A stretch of DNA of 64,000 nucleotides, from NCBI GenBank assembly GCA_027924585.1, contig BSBM01000592.1, forward strand, positions 2,692,501 through 2,756,500, written 5' to 3'. How positions within the stretch are numbered: position 1 is the stretch's first letter; each line of letters starts with the position of its first letter. The DNA comes from Larix kaempferi (lineage: Eukaryota; Streptophyta; Pinopsida; Pinales; Pinaceae). The notes beneath the pieces are model-generated. The model had not been told where the DNA came from. It worked only from the letters and a program-made list of their open reading frames with translations, and made no database searches. The translations under genes and the position numbers were made by a program. Below, piece after piece: positions 1 to 9,672 of this stretch.

Positions 1-1177
1 GTGTACACTATTAGTGCGTACGCGCTGTTAGTGCGTATGCACTATTTAAATCAATTTGCATGCACCATTTAAATTTTTAAGTTTTGGCAGGTAATTTCTT
101 TCCCACCAACGTGGTGGATGACTTGGCTACTATGGTTTTAGGCTCGGGTTGCCAAACATTATGTTATAACAAAATACATCTTATTCTATAACTTCTTTTG
201 TTTCGAGCATGATTCTGCGTATGCTACACTAGTCCACTGCTAATGAAATTTCACACACTTGTAGAACTATGTGTGCAGATTCCGAATATGTAATTTTTTA
301 TTAAATCTATTATTTGTTCCTATTTTTTAATTAATTTTAATTGCACTAATGTCAATATTACACAAAAAGTAGGTTATTTCTTTCGTCTATAACTTTTGAT
401 TGGCTCACCTATTTTGAAAACGGAAAAGAACCCACACAAGTACACACAAAGGCCTACATCCTAAAAAAAAAGTTCATTGATTATGTTAAGACCATGATGT
501 TGGAAACTAACACTCGACCTAGTTATTCCAAAGCTTGGTTGACTTCCTTAATTAAAAAAATATTAAAATTAATATAAATAAATATGGAAAAATAGTGTTG
601 CACTAGAACGGCCTATTATCTACGACTGTACATAATTTTTTTCACAAAATTCCACCATTTGCATACCGAACTAGGAAACTAATGGAAACATATTCATTGT
701 GTTTTCTTAAAAAAATAACATACCAACCTTAGGAGAACCCCATTTTTTGGGAGTTATACTTAATTTCCATAAATAATATTTATATATTCCGAAAGGTAAT
801 CCGATTGTCTACGTTTCATCTTCTTTCGCCATATTCCAAAAAGTTGTGTAGGTATCTCTAATATTGATTTTTGACGTTCATATTTCTGTTTTTCCAGGAG
901 TCCATTGTGACTAACGTGTCATGAGTAGCCAACATTAGCTTGCACCAGCCCTCAAATGCACAAAGAAAAAAAAGGTTAGGTGTTAAGCACATTATTCTCA
1001 TTAATTAGATGTAAATTTATACAACGAGAATGTCCCTTGGGTTCAACTTCCCTAGTGGACTCTTGGATGCTAGAGTGAATCTTTGTATTCACCAACAACT
1101 TTTGGTCTTCTCCTTATGTGAATAGGGAGATAATCCTAGCACCAAGGATTATGTTCCCAACAATTCCCCCTTAATGT
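1..1177. other. AT-rich flank, no gene seen
   Basis: No convincing coding region, RNA gene or repeat boundary was found. The first 50 bases contain a short repeated motif, TTAGTGCGTAYGC. Stretches of A/T dominate up to about 1000. The last 150 bases run directly into the LTR of the next element without a recognisable target-site duplication. Confidence 0.6.
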
Positions 1178-1979
1178 TGTTAGGATATTCCTATACTCCA
1201 TCCTAGTCCCACCAGTATTTTGATCATTTACATTTTCAGTCATGCATGCATCATTTAGGGTTTGCATGCATTCCAGTCATCAGTCCAGCACCTAGACCTC
1301 AGTTAGCCAGCCCTCGAGAGCTTCTCTCAGATCAGTTTTAGCCCTCCTAGAGCTTAGTGCGCCCTTCCTCCTTGATTTAAGGAAGCCACTCATCCTTTCT
1401 CACCTACCAGTCCAGTTTACTTCAGTTAGCCACCAGTATTTCCTTGATTTGAGGCCAGACTGACTCCTCACTGCTGTTATCACTCCGATTCACCTCTGAT
1501 GACACATGACTACCTATTCTAACTCCATTTAGCTCCTCATGCGCCCTCCACTGAGCCTCCTTCATTCAGTTAGTGTCTCCATGTGCCAGTTACATTCAGT
1601 GACACCTGCCACACTTAGTTAGACTCAGTTTGACTGACGGTTGATAGTTACTTGTGCATTGATGACTCCACCGATGGTGAGATAGACTACTAGTTGTGCT
1701 ATGATGACACTCCAGTGATCCTTTGATCACTCCATGAAGGCTAATTCGAATTGCCACCTTAGGCATTCGAATCCTCATGCATTGTACTACATATTTTCCA
1801 TATTGTGATTAATTAATTAGTGTGTGTGAAGTATTTTTGCTTCTATCCGAGTTCTACTGTATTATTATTCTGTTGCTCATTATACTGCATTGACCACTCT
1901 TCTTCTATTTTCTTGCTTAATTAATTATTCTTTTGTGAGGTATACATCATCTCTTAGATATGCTGTGAGGATTTTCACA
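1178..1979 (+). repeat. 5' LTR of element D
   Basis: This 802-bp LTR begins TGTTAGG and ends TTTTCACA immediately before the primer-binding site. It matches 3464-4234 along almost its whole length with scattered substitutions. Its 3' part (1790-1979) is AT-rich and probably carries the promoter, but no single TATA box stands out. Confidence 0.85.
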
Positions 1980-1991
1980 TGGTATCAGAGC
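1980..1991 (+). other. Primer-binding site of element D (tRNA-iMet)
   Basis: TGGTATCAGAGC directly follows the 5' LTR. It is the standard plant copia primer-binding site, complementary to the 3' end of initiator methionine tRNA. Its position fixes the end of the 5' LTR at 1979. Confidence 0.9.
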
Positions 1992-2152
1992 ATGTTGAGA
2001 GTATTGTTTATCTCCATTCTTGAGAGTTTAATGCAGGTTATTACCAAGATTTCGAGTGCAGCAGTTGTAGCAGTTGCAACAGTTTCTGCATCTTTGCAGT
2101 AGTAGCAGTTGCAAATATTCTCTATTGTTTTTGCAGGTCTTCTACAACTTCC

Positions 2153-3277
2153 ATGTATTCATCAGGAATTACTCCTCTTTCTCCATTCAACTATGATGAA
2201 TGGAAACCACAAATGATAGCACATTTGAAGAGACATGGTCTCTTTGATTATTGTTTTGAAAGAGAGTTCGAATCCTATGCTGAAGAGTATGACAGGTTAA
2301 GTGAAGGTGAACAAGCTTTTGCAGTCATGAGTTATGCTATGTCTCCATGCATGATATATGACCTCCCTAATATTTCATCTCCAATAAAGATATGGGATTA
2401 CCTGGATGAAATATTTTCCAGACAGAATGAATGAATTGGTCCAAACCCTTTCGAGAACAAGCAAAGTGATGCATTCGCTCCCCTTGATGGTCTCTCAGAT
2501 CATGAACCAATATCATCTCATATTGAAGTTGTCCACAAAGATTTTGCAGATTCTACACTCATGCTCCAACTTTCTTCTTTTTGTGTGCCAGCTCACACTC
2601 TAGATATTGCAGAAGGTCCTAAATCCTCTCTTGCACCAGAGTCTGTTGATTTGCATCATGATCACATGATTATTTCGGAGGAAAAATCAGCTATTGGAGG
2701 TAATGCATTCACTCTCCTCAAGCAATCACCTCTTATTTACTACTATATGATCATTATTTCATGCTTTCAGAAGGTTATTGAAGAATATGGCCATTGCCAC
2801 CCGCTTGGGATAATTTCTCATGCACATTATGGTTTTGATCTCACCTCTTATGGTTCAAAGGAGATCTCAAGAAACCATGATTCAAGTCTTGGATCTAATT
2901 TGGATTCTAAACAATCACTACTTGGGATAATTTCTCATGCATATGATAGTTTTGATCTCACCCCTACTGGTTCAAAGGAGATCTCAAGAAACTATTCATC
3001 AAGTCTTAAATCTGATTTGGATTTCAAGCAATCATTATTATTTGATGGTTCTTTTTGGAATAATCTCACCCATGATGGTTCGAAGGAGAAGACAAAAGAC
3101 TATCTGCATATTCATGTTTTTGATCCTACCTCAACTTATTCGAATCACAGGTTCAAGGATCATCCTCATACTTTTGGATTTGTTCTCATCACATTCGATC
3201 TGAAGAGCAAGTCAAAGCACATGCTTTTTGAGCATGATCCACTTCTTCCCAAGAAGAAGATACCCCCAGACATATGA
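2153..3277 (+). pseudogene. Gag-like N-terminus fused to a repetitive unknown protein
   Basis: One frame runs for 375 codons and is broken once, by TGA at 2432-2434. Residues 1-93 resemble the N-terminal part of copia Gag: a FNYDEWKPQMIAHL segment, like the usual gag 'F.G.NY..W...M...L' pattern, followed by a helical stretch. After the TGA the same frame continues with sequence I do not recognise. It includes two 39-residue repeats, each beginning LGIISHA and containing GSKEISRN, with a third degenerate unit. No zinc knuckle, protease DSG or pol motif is present. The frame is unlike the Gag of copia A. It could be a decayed Gag with amplified repeats or an unrelated captured coding segment. 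The start at 2153 is the first ATG of the open frame, about 160 bp after the primer-binding site. Confidence 0.6.
2814..3047 (+). repeat. 117-bp tandem duplication inside the D reading frame
   Basis: Two copies start at 2814 and 2931, each beginning CTTGGGATAATTTCTCATGCA without its last base. The 117-bp spacing equals 39 codons, so the frame is kept. A third unit after about 3038 is degenerate but keeps the GGTTC.AAGGAGA core. Confidence 0.75.
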
Positions 3278-3454
3278 CCAAGCATCACACCTGCTTGAGT
3301 TTGGAGAATTTATTTTTTGTGTGTGCCTTACAGTCTGTTTTGAGGGGGGGGTATTTTTCCCACGAAATTTTCTCCACTTCCTTGGGTTATTGACTGTTAC
3401 TATTCATTGTATTGGGTGACCTTTGGTCTTAGTTACCAGGGCCTAGGATGGATT

Positions 3455-3463
3455 AAGGGGGGG
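3455..3463 (+). other. Polypurine tract of element D
   Basis: AAGGGGGGG abuts the start of the 3' LTR at 3464. It is the expected primer for plus-strand synthesis and fixes that boundary. Confidence 0.85.
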
Positions 3464-4234
3464 TGTTAGGATATTCCTACACTTCATCCTAGTCCCACCA
3501 GTATTTTGATCATTTACATTTTCAGTCATGCATGCACTTTTAGGGTTTGCATGCATTTGCATTCATTCTAGTCATCAGTCCAACACCTAGCCCTCAGTTA
3601 GCAGCCCCCAAGAGCTTCTCTCAGATCAGTTTTATCCCTCCTAGAGCTTAGTGCACCCTTCCTCCTTGATTTAAGGAAGCCACTCATCCTTTCTCACCTA
3701 CCAGTCCAGTTTACTTCAATTAGCCACCAGTCTTTCCTTGATTTGAGGCCAGACTGACTCCTCACTACTGTTATCACTCCGATTGACCTCCGATGAGACA
3801 TGACTACCTGTTCTGACTCCAGTTAGCTCCTCATGCGGCCTCCACTGAGCCTCCTTCATTCAGTTAGTGTCTCCACGTGCCAGTTACATTCAGTTACACC
3901 TACCACACTCAGTTAGACTCAGTTTGACTGACAGTTGACAGTTACTTGTGCATTGATGACTCCACCGATGATGAGATAGACTACTAGTTGTGCTCCGATG
4001 ACACTCCAGTGATTCTTTTATCACTCCATGAAGGCTAATTTGAATTGCCACCTTAGGCATTCGAATCCTCATGCATTATACTACTTATTGTCCATATTGT
4101 GATTAATTAATTAGTTTGTGTGAAGTATTTTTGCTTCTATCCGAGTTCTACTGTATTATTATTCTGTTGCTCATTATACTGCATTGACCACTCTTCTTCT
4201 ATTTTCTTGCTTGATTAATTATTATCTTGTGAGG
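3464..4234 (+). repeat. 3' LTR of element D, truncated
   Basis: It starts TGTTAGGATATTCC like the 5' LTR and aligns to it up to a shared TTGTGAGG. The last 46 bases of the 5' LTR have no counterpart here; the sequence changes to GGTGTAAGTGACCCC. The end was lost by deletion or rearrangement after insertion. Confidence 0.85.
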
Positions 4235-5829
4235 GGTGTAAGTGACCCCAAGAAAAATATAGATGAATGAATGGAAGTGGACAACTACTACTGTCGAACA
4301 TTTCCAACTTGGAAATCCAAATTGCCAACCAAGTTAGCATAAGTTAATTCTCCTATTAAATACAAGTGCTCTCTGAAGCGGTGGTTTTGGCTGACCACAA
4401 ACAAAAAGGGGCTAGCGAAGCTGAAATATTCTACTAAGTGGGTGGTTTAAGGATGACCAACAAAGTATCAAACTTGGCATGAATGCTCAGAGGTTTTCTA
4501 GAAAGAGGTGGTTTCGGGACCACCATCTAATGTCTAGCAGAAGCTGAATTATTCTACTAAACTTGTGGCTTTGGCTGACCACAAACTCTGGGGCTCACTC
4601 GAACATGGCATTGGATTATTTTGCTTGTTCTGTCTTGCTTGTTTCTGATTGTCTTCATCCCCCCATGTGTTAGGAACAATGTGAGGAGTGGGAGTCTCAT
4701 GGTGGTTATGAGTATCACAATTATAAATATCATGGTGGTTATGAGTATCACAATTAGAAATCTCATGGTGGTTATGAGTGTCAACACAAGGCATAAAATA
4801 CCACAAACTTGTTGGTTGTGGAGCTTGATCTTCCTGATTTAGAGGTCATTTTTTAGCTGTGTTTGGATTCCATACGATGTCGGGGATATGTGGGGGGGGA
4901 ATTTACCCCCACTATAGTCTCCATGGGGGATCCAGTGGCGGGTGGTGAATAATTTTGGATCCCCCTCTGGCTAGATTGATAACGCTTTGAAACTTAAAGT
5001 GTAACTATCAATCAATCCATCTGCAAAATCAATCCTTGAAATAAATCAGGTCGAAATAATCCATCATCATTCTGAATCCATAATTCATCAAGGTACACTT
5101 TGAAACTTGAAGTCTAACAATCACCATTATGTGCGCCCTATCAACCGAATGGAGAGAATTCTTGGATCAAGTGAGAAGATGAAAATTGTTCATCTACAAG
5201 AAGATGACATAAAGCTTATAGGGATTCTTGCAACTCCTCCCATTTCTCAAAAAATGAAGGGCGTGGGGTTCTACCAAGACTGCACCCAGATACATACAAT
5301 TAAATATCATTACAAAATATTGTAGGTAATCTTGCAAAACAACTATTCGCAAGTTACAAAAGAGATATATTATGAACAAAACTAGCTCAAAATACTAATT
5401 ATGGAGTTGAATTGATCTTCAAGTTTGGATGTTTTACTATACTTTATAATTCTCAAGTTTGTTCTATCAAATGTTAATGCATTTTCCTCCATGTTTGTTC
5501 ATTAATTTTCAAGATGTAGATTCAAGTGTCAAAACTAGATACAAGATTCTATCAGGCAGACAAAAAATGTATGCATCATAATATGCACAATTGTCCTTAA
5601 ACCCCATTATACAATTTTGGGGTGATCTAGGATACAATTATTATCAACTTTCAAAATAAGTGAGTGCAAAATGATTCATTGGAAAAACTATTGAAATGAG
5701 TTTTGCACTACAAATGCTTAAGATTATGAAACCATTAATCAAATAAAAATATACTTATGCTTATTTCTTGATGCAACAAATGCTATCGTTACTAAGCAAT
5801 CTATGGTTCACAAATGTGACAATTCTTGT
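4235..5829. other. Non-coding flank with short local repeats
   Basis: No coding region is supported. Diverged repeats with the core GTGGTTTTGGCTGACCAC or close variants occur near 4381, 4507 and 4565, next to a repeated AGCTGAAWTATTCTACTAA phrase. A 33-bp minisatellite lies at 4695-4787. A phrase around 4983 (TTTGAAACTT) recurs near 5098. The remainder to 5829 is AT-rich. Confidence 0.55.
4695..4787 (+). repeat. 33-bp minisatellite, about 2.8 copies
   Basis: Copies start at 4695, 4728 and 4761. Each contains CATGGTGGTTATGAGT followed by ATCACAATTA or a variant. The 33-bp period is a multiple of three and creates short open frames on both strands; these are shadows. Confidence 0.85.
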
Positions 5830-6250
5830 CACTACAACAAAATAGCCCTTTAGGGGCGGTTTTGGCATGCGGGGGTCTTTGTAAACCCCCCCCTAAAAAA
5901 AAATTCAGACCTTTGGAGGTGGTCTTTTAAAACCGCCCCTAAAAGTAATGGAAATTGGACTTTTGGGGGCATTTTTTTTAAATCCGCCCCCAAAAGTCCT
6001 AAAATTTGACTTTGGGGGGCGGTTTTTGGAAAACCCCCCCTAAAAGCCCAATTCTCATAACTTTTGGGGGCGGTTTGTCAAAACCCCCCCTAAAAGTCAC
6101 AAGAATTGAACTTTTGGAGGCCGTTTTTTTGGAACCCCCCTTAAAAGTCATGAGAATTGAACTTTTGGAGGTGGTTGTTTGAAAACCCCCCCTAAAAGTC
6201 CAATTCTCATAACTTTTGGGGGCAGTTTGTCAAAACCCCCCCTAAAAGTC
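5830..6250 (+). mobile_element. CACTA (En/Spm-type) transposon end and subterminal repeats, part 1
   Basis: CACTACAACAAAA at 5830 matches the canonical terminal inverted repeat of plant CACTA elements. It is followed by TTTAGGGGCGG, typical of CACTA subterminal repeats. From 5846 on, units of about 60 bp each read as a small hairpin: ACTTTTGGGGGCGGTTT, a short loop, then AACCCCCCCTAAAAGT or variants. The array is cut at 6250 by the gypsy insertion and resumes at 15899. No transposase sequence is visible, and no matching right end (inverted TAGTG terminus) was found. Confidence 0.75.
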
Positions 6251-6688
6251 TATGAAGAACCTGCAATAATTAATTAATGCAAATACAGGAGATATCATAA
6301 ATAACAGAACTCAGAATCACTTTTATATTGATCACGGGCCACTTCGAGGGGGCAACCTCCTTTGAGCAAGCTCAACACAATTAACTTCACAGTGCCTTCA
6401 TAGGCCTCAACACACACTTATTATACTAAGTCTAGGCACCAATACCATGGGTCAATACTATGTGTCAATACAAACCATGGGCTAAGTCTAGACACCAATA
6501 CTATGAGTCAAAACCATGGGACATATAATACTATGGGACGACTTACAAAGCATATGTGTCCAAATACTATGGATCAATACTATGGGCTAATATAAAACAA
6601 TGTATCAACATATAACTACGGGACGACTTACAAAGCATATGCGTCAAACAACAATATACTAACAAAGTAAAGACATGGGTTCCTAACA
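6251..6688 (-). repeat. 3' LTR of the gypsy element
   Basis: On the minus strand it begins TGTTAGGAACCC and ends CTTCATA; the partner LTR ends CTTCACA, so one base of the terminal CA has mutated. It contains repeated ACTATGGG / CCATGGGTC phrases (6440-6660) and is about 18 bp longer than the partner. Confidence 0.88.
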
Positions 6689-6701
6689 TCCCCTCTCCCT
6701 T
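6689..6701 (-). other. Polypurine tract of the gypsy element
   Basis: On the minus strand AAGGGAGAGGGGA lies immediately upstream of the TGTTAGG start of the 3' LTR. It confirms the element's orientation. Confidence 0.85.
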
Positions 6702-7661
6702 AGAAAAAGATTTGTCCTCAAAGCTTTAGATGTGGAAATTGATGCAGAATCTGAAGGAGTGGGTCCCCTGTAGCATCCTCGGGTTGCATTCTGAGCCACT
6801 GGCACCTTTCGAGTTTCAGGGAGGATTGCATGGAAGGATGTAGATGAAGAAGAACCATATCAGCGATGTGAAAAGTGCACTCAGAACGGTGTTGATTGGC
6901 TTGTTGTTTCAGTCAAAATTCTTTCCATGTGAAAATTGTCCTGCAAAATGAGAAGAAGCTGATCACGGTTTCGAAGAATTGAGTCAATTTCCTGAACTGG
7001 GGAGCTGCTGAAGGTGTATGGAAGAAGAACTGGCGGTGCCTGTCCAGAGACTGCTTCATATGGTGTCCTTTGAGATGTGGGTACTATACCACTGGAGCGC
7101 TTCTAGAAAATCCATAGAAATAGTTGTCCAAATCTGTGGAGGGATGGGAAAGGGTTCGAGCAGTCCCGAAAAGGAGGGTCGTTTCACCCTTGTTGACTTG
7201 GAAAGTATCATAGTCGACCACCATCCGTTGAATTGTCCTTTTGAGTCCCTGCCAAAAGAAGTTACATTGTTCCTGGTCATATGTTTTGAGGAACCCAAAG
7301 TGCCCTATTGATGAAGAAGCATGGAGTTCATAGAAGAGATAGCCCCCATTGAACATATTGCAACCAATTTGGAACAAGCAGAGAAATAGCTGTAAGAGAA
7401 ATTGGGTCATCAAATGTGCGAGGAGGAGAATATTCCACCATATTGTCCTTACCCTTCTAGTAAGTGGTCGCATAGTCATAACCCATGAGTTGGATAACCC
7501 ATTTCAGGTGTGTTGGGGAGGAGACCCGTTGTTCCAAGAAAGTTTCCAGACTTTGGAGATCAGTCTTGATGCAGAAATAATTTCCCAATGGGGATGGTTG
7601 CCACTTCTGTACTGTATGCAAAATAGTCATCATTTCCTGTTGAGAGGTAGATGCGGCTAAA
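6702..7661 (-). pseudogene. Gypsy pol 3' remnant: RNase H, integrase zinc finger, integrase C-terminus
   Basis: Reading leftward from 7661, the first piece (to about 7457) has the gypsy RNase H C-terminal pattern: AVQKW-like helix, then TDLQSLETFLEQR and a GYDYATTY end. The next piece (about 7480-7084) looks like the integrase H2C2 zinc-finger region: FYELHASSSIGHFGFLKTY, then WQGLKRTIQRMV. It runs into the start of the catalytic core at TTISMDFLEALQ near 7100. Most of the core is missing. The last piece (about 7010-6890) resembles the conserved integrase C-terminal helix (EIDSILRNRDQLL). Several stops and frame changes interrupt the whole, so no integrase can be made. Confidence 0.7.
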
Positions 7662-8265
7662 TGTGATGTATATGTAACTTCGAAATGTATTTCATCTATG
7701 TATTTCATATATATATATTTTTACCCTTATTAGAGATGTGTTATTCCTCTATAAGGAAGTGTCGTCATGTGGATTGACAAGTGTCGCAAGTGTGTGTACT
7801 TGCCAATGGGTTATTAGACCACCATGTGTGGGGTCGGCCCTGAAATATATATTATATTGTGGATGTACCTAGCTAGACAAGTCGGCCCCATAAGGTCACT
7901 GGGAAAACAGATTAGTATAAATAGAGATCAGGTGATCTCTATTTAGATCACTCGAAAAAGTATCTCACTCTCACTCAGAAAGTGGTGCACTAGTGAGGAG
8001 GAGGATCATCTGCTACTAGGAGACTATCTCAGTGTATTTTGGTTGTACTTTGGTTGAGCCATTGCTATCTCTATCTCTGAGGAAGTTGTGGGGTTTTTCA
8101 CCTTAGGGTTTTCCCCACAGAAACTCTGTGTCTCTTGTCTCTCATGCTTTTGATTCTTGTAATGCTTTTCATGCTTATTGTGATTGTTATGCATTGATAT
8201 ACTGTATATGTTATTGTCTCAGTGAAGATCCTAGAGTATTGTGAATTAATGCTCAAAATTTAACA
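7662..8265 (+). repeat. 5' LTR of copia C (mosaic)
   Basis: It starts TGTGATGTATATG (one base short of the family TGTTGATG) and ends AATTTAACA. The first half matches the 3' LTR of C, for example in ATTGTGGATGTACCTAGC. The second half shares variants with the 3' LTR of copia A instead, for example GGAGACTATC and CCCCACAGAAACTCTG, where the partner has GAAACTATC and CCCCATGGAAACTTTG. Confidence 0.85.
7916..7944 (+). promoter_or_regulatory. TATA box overlapping a perfect hairpin in the copia C LTR
   Basis: TATAAATAG starts at 7916. The stem AAATAGAGATC (7919-7929) pairs with GATCTCTATTT (7934-7944) across a 4-base loop. The 3' LTR has the same structure at 12809-12834. The equivalent stem in copia B has a different sequence that still pairs perfectly. 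The TATA box implies transcription starts just downstream of the stem. Confidence 0.7.
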
Positions 8266-9118
8266 ATTTATGTACATGGGTTAGGTGTGTCACATGGGTT
8301 CAACAATGCATCTCATCAAAACATTGGAGATAAGCGCACACAAGCTATTGTAATGTTAGGAAGGGTGTGCATCATCATTCAAGACCATATCCCATTAGAG
8401 CTCTACATTTGAGGTAGTCATGCTAGGTTTTTCACATCAAAGATGGTTCTCACACTCCAACTTTCCATGATCCATGGTCCAAATACAAACTCGTGTGCCA
8501 TAACATTATGCTTTATGGCTAATGGTCCATATGTAGGGCCCTACTCACCACATGATTCCTACACAAGGAATATTTAGCTTCCAAGTGGGTATGGTGGCCA
8601 TTTCAATATTTACAACATCATGGATGGTTCTTGAAGCCTAATCCATGGTGTCCATGGTGTTCGATCAAAATCTAGTTTATAATGACTGGTACTTACCTCA
8701 AGGTCTTGTGATCTATGGGCGTTTCTCTGTACCACCACATAGGCCATAGGCAAGGAATATTTAGCTTTTGAGTAACACATTGTCATTTTTTTTAGTATTT
8801 TCATGTCGTGGATGGTTCTAGGAGCCCATGTTATGGTCTAGGGCCAAAATGTAGCTTCTTGGGAAATAAATATTTATTTTGAGACTCATGGGCCATGCAT
8901 AGGGACTTGAGTCATCATACATACCCTAGATAGGGAATATTTTGTTTATAGTCTAAGTTCTTGAGTTTATTTTTGCACTAATTTTGGTTTGATAAAATCC
9001 CATACAGTGATCATTCAAACCTTGATGTCAAAGTCTTTGATCTAAAACCTTGGTTATAAATAACCCAAGGTCAAAGCTTATTGTGTTGATTTTGTACAGT
9101 AGGCATGTTAGTGATTGG
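8266..9118 (+). repeat. Copied flank of copia A in place of the copia C leader and gag
   Basis: This 850-bp stretch matches 31061-31921 closely (few differences by eye) and begins with the same ATTTATGTAC. The first five bases are the target-site duplication of copia A, so the copy includes the A insertion junction. It has no coding capacity. Similarity stops at GTTAGTGATTGG, where the copia C integrase side begins after a short scar. Confidence 0.85.
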
Positions 9119-9171
9119 AACATACTACCAACTCAACAGTTAGTGATTGGAACATTACCAGAAAAGAAACT
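9107..9171 (+). other. Junction scar with duplicated 17-mer
   Basis: GTTAGTGATTGGAACAT occurs at 9107-9123 and again at 9139-9155, 32 bp apart. The bases after the second copy contain an inverted repeat, ACCAGAA and TTCTGGT. This lies between the copied flank and recognisable integrase sequence and looks like a templated repair junction. Confidence 0.65.
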
Positions 9172-9672
9172 TCTGGTAAGAAACCTTAAGTTAGTCATCT
9201 CAAAATATTTGGTTGTCCAGTATACACTCATGTTCCAAAGGAAAAGAGGACTAAACTAGATCCTTCAGGAAAGAAGGGTATCTTTGTGGGTTATAGTGAA
9301 AGCTCGAAGGCTTACAGAATATACTTTCCAGGGTTCAAGAAGATTGATGTCAGCAGGGATGTAACATTTGATGACAACTCAGCATTTATCAAATCAAGGA
9401 AGGCACCTATTGAAGTTTATGAAGAACCTAAGGAAACAATATTTCAAGACACTACCATGACTGAAGCAATTCCAGAAGTGTCTCATGAGTTTGAAGATCC
9501 ACAAGAACCTGTAGATCCACCCATGAGGATAACCCTCACAAAAGGAAACCTGCATGGGCTAGAGAGCTCATTCAAGATGCAGAAAGATTTGGCATTCCAG
9601 AAGAAGAACACAGAGCCAAGAAGAGAACCAAATCACATACTAGCTATGTTGCTTTACTCTGTGACATTATGA
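9172..9672 (+). pseudogene. Copia C integrase C-terminal remnant
   Basis: The frame from 9175 carries the copia integrase C-terminal/linker pattern: HLKIFGCPVYTHVPKEKR, then KLDPSGKKGIFVGYSESSKAYRI. It matches copia A at 19315-19740. One TAA follows GKKP. A one-base deletion near 9520, relative to copia A, shifts the frame before the RT. The zinc finger and catalytic D,D,E residues are absent because the upstream part is replaced. Confidence 0.8.

Larger units (their letters stand above)
1178..4234 (+). mobile_element. Non-autonomous copia-like LTR element D
   Basis: Two long direct repeats (1178-1979 and 3464-4234) start with TGTTAGGATATTCC. The left copy is followed at once by a primer-binding site for initiator tRNA-Met, and the right copy is preceded by a purine tract. 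The internal part is only about 1.5 kb and has no protease, integrase or reverse transcriptase. It holds one reading frame that starts like a copia gag and continues into a repetitive protein with no pol similarity. The element would therefore need enzymes supplied in trans. The right LTR lacks about the last 46 bases of the left LTR, so no target-site duplication can be matched. LTR divergence is visible by eye (substitutions and small indels), so the insertion is not recent. Confidence 0.85.
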
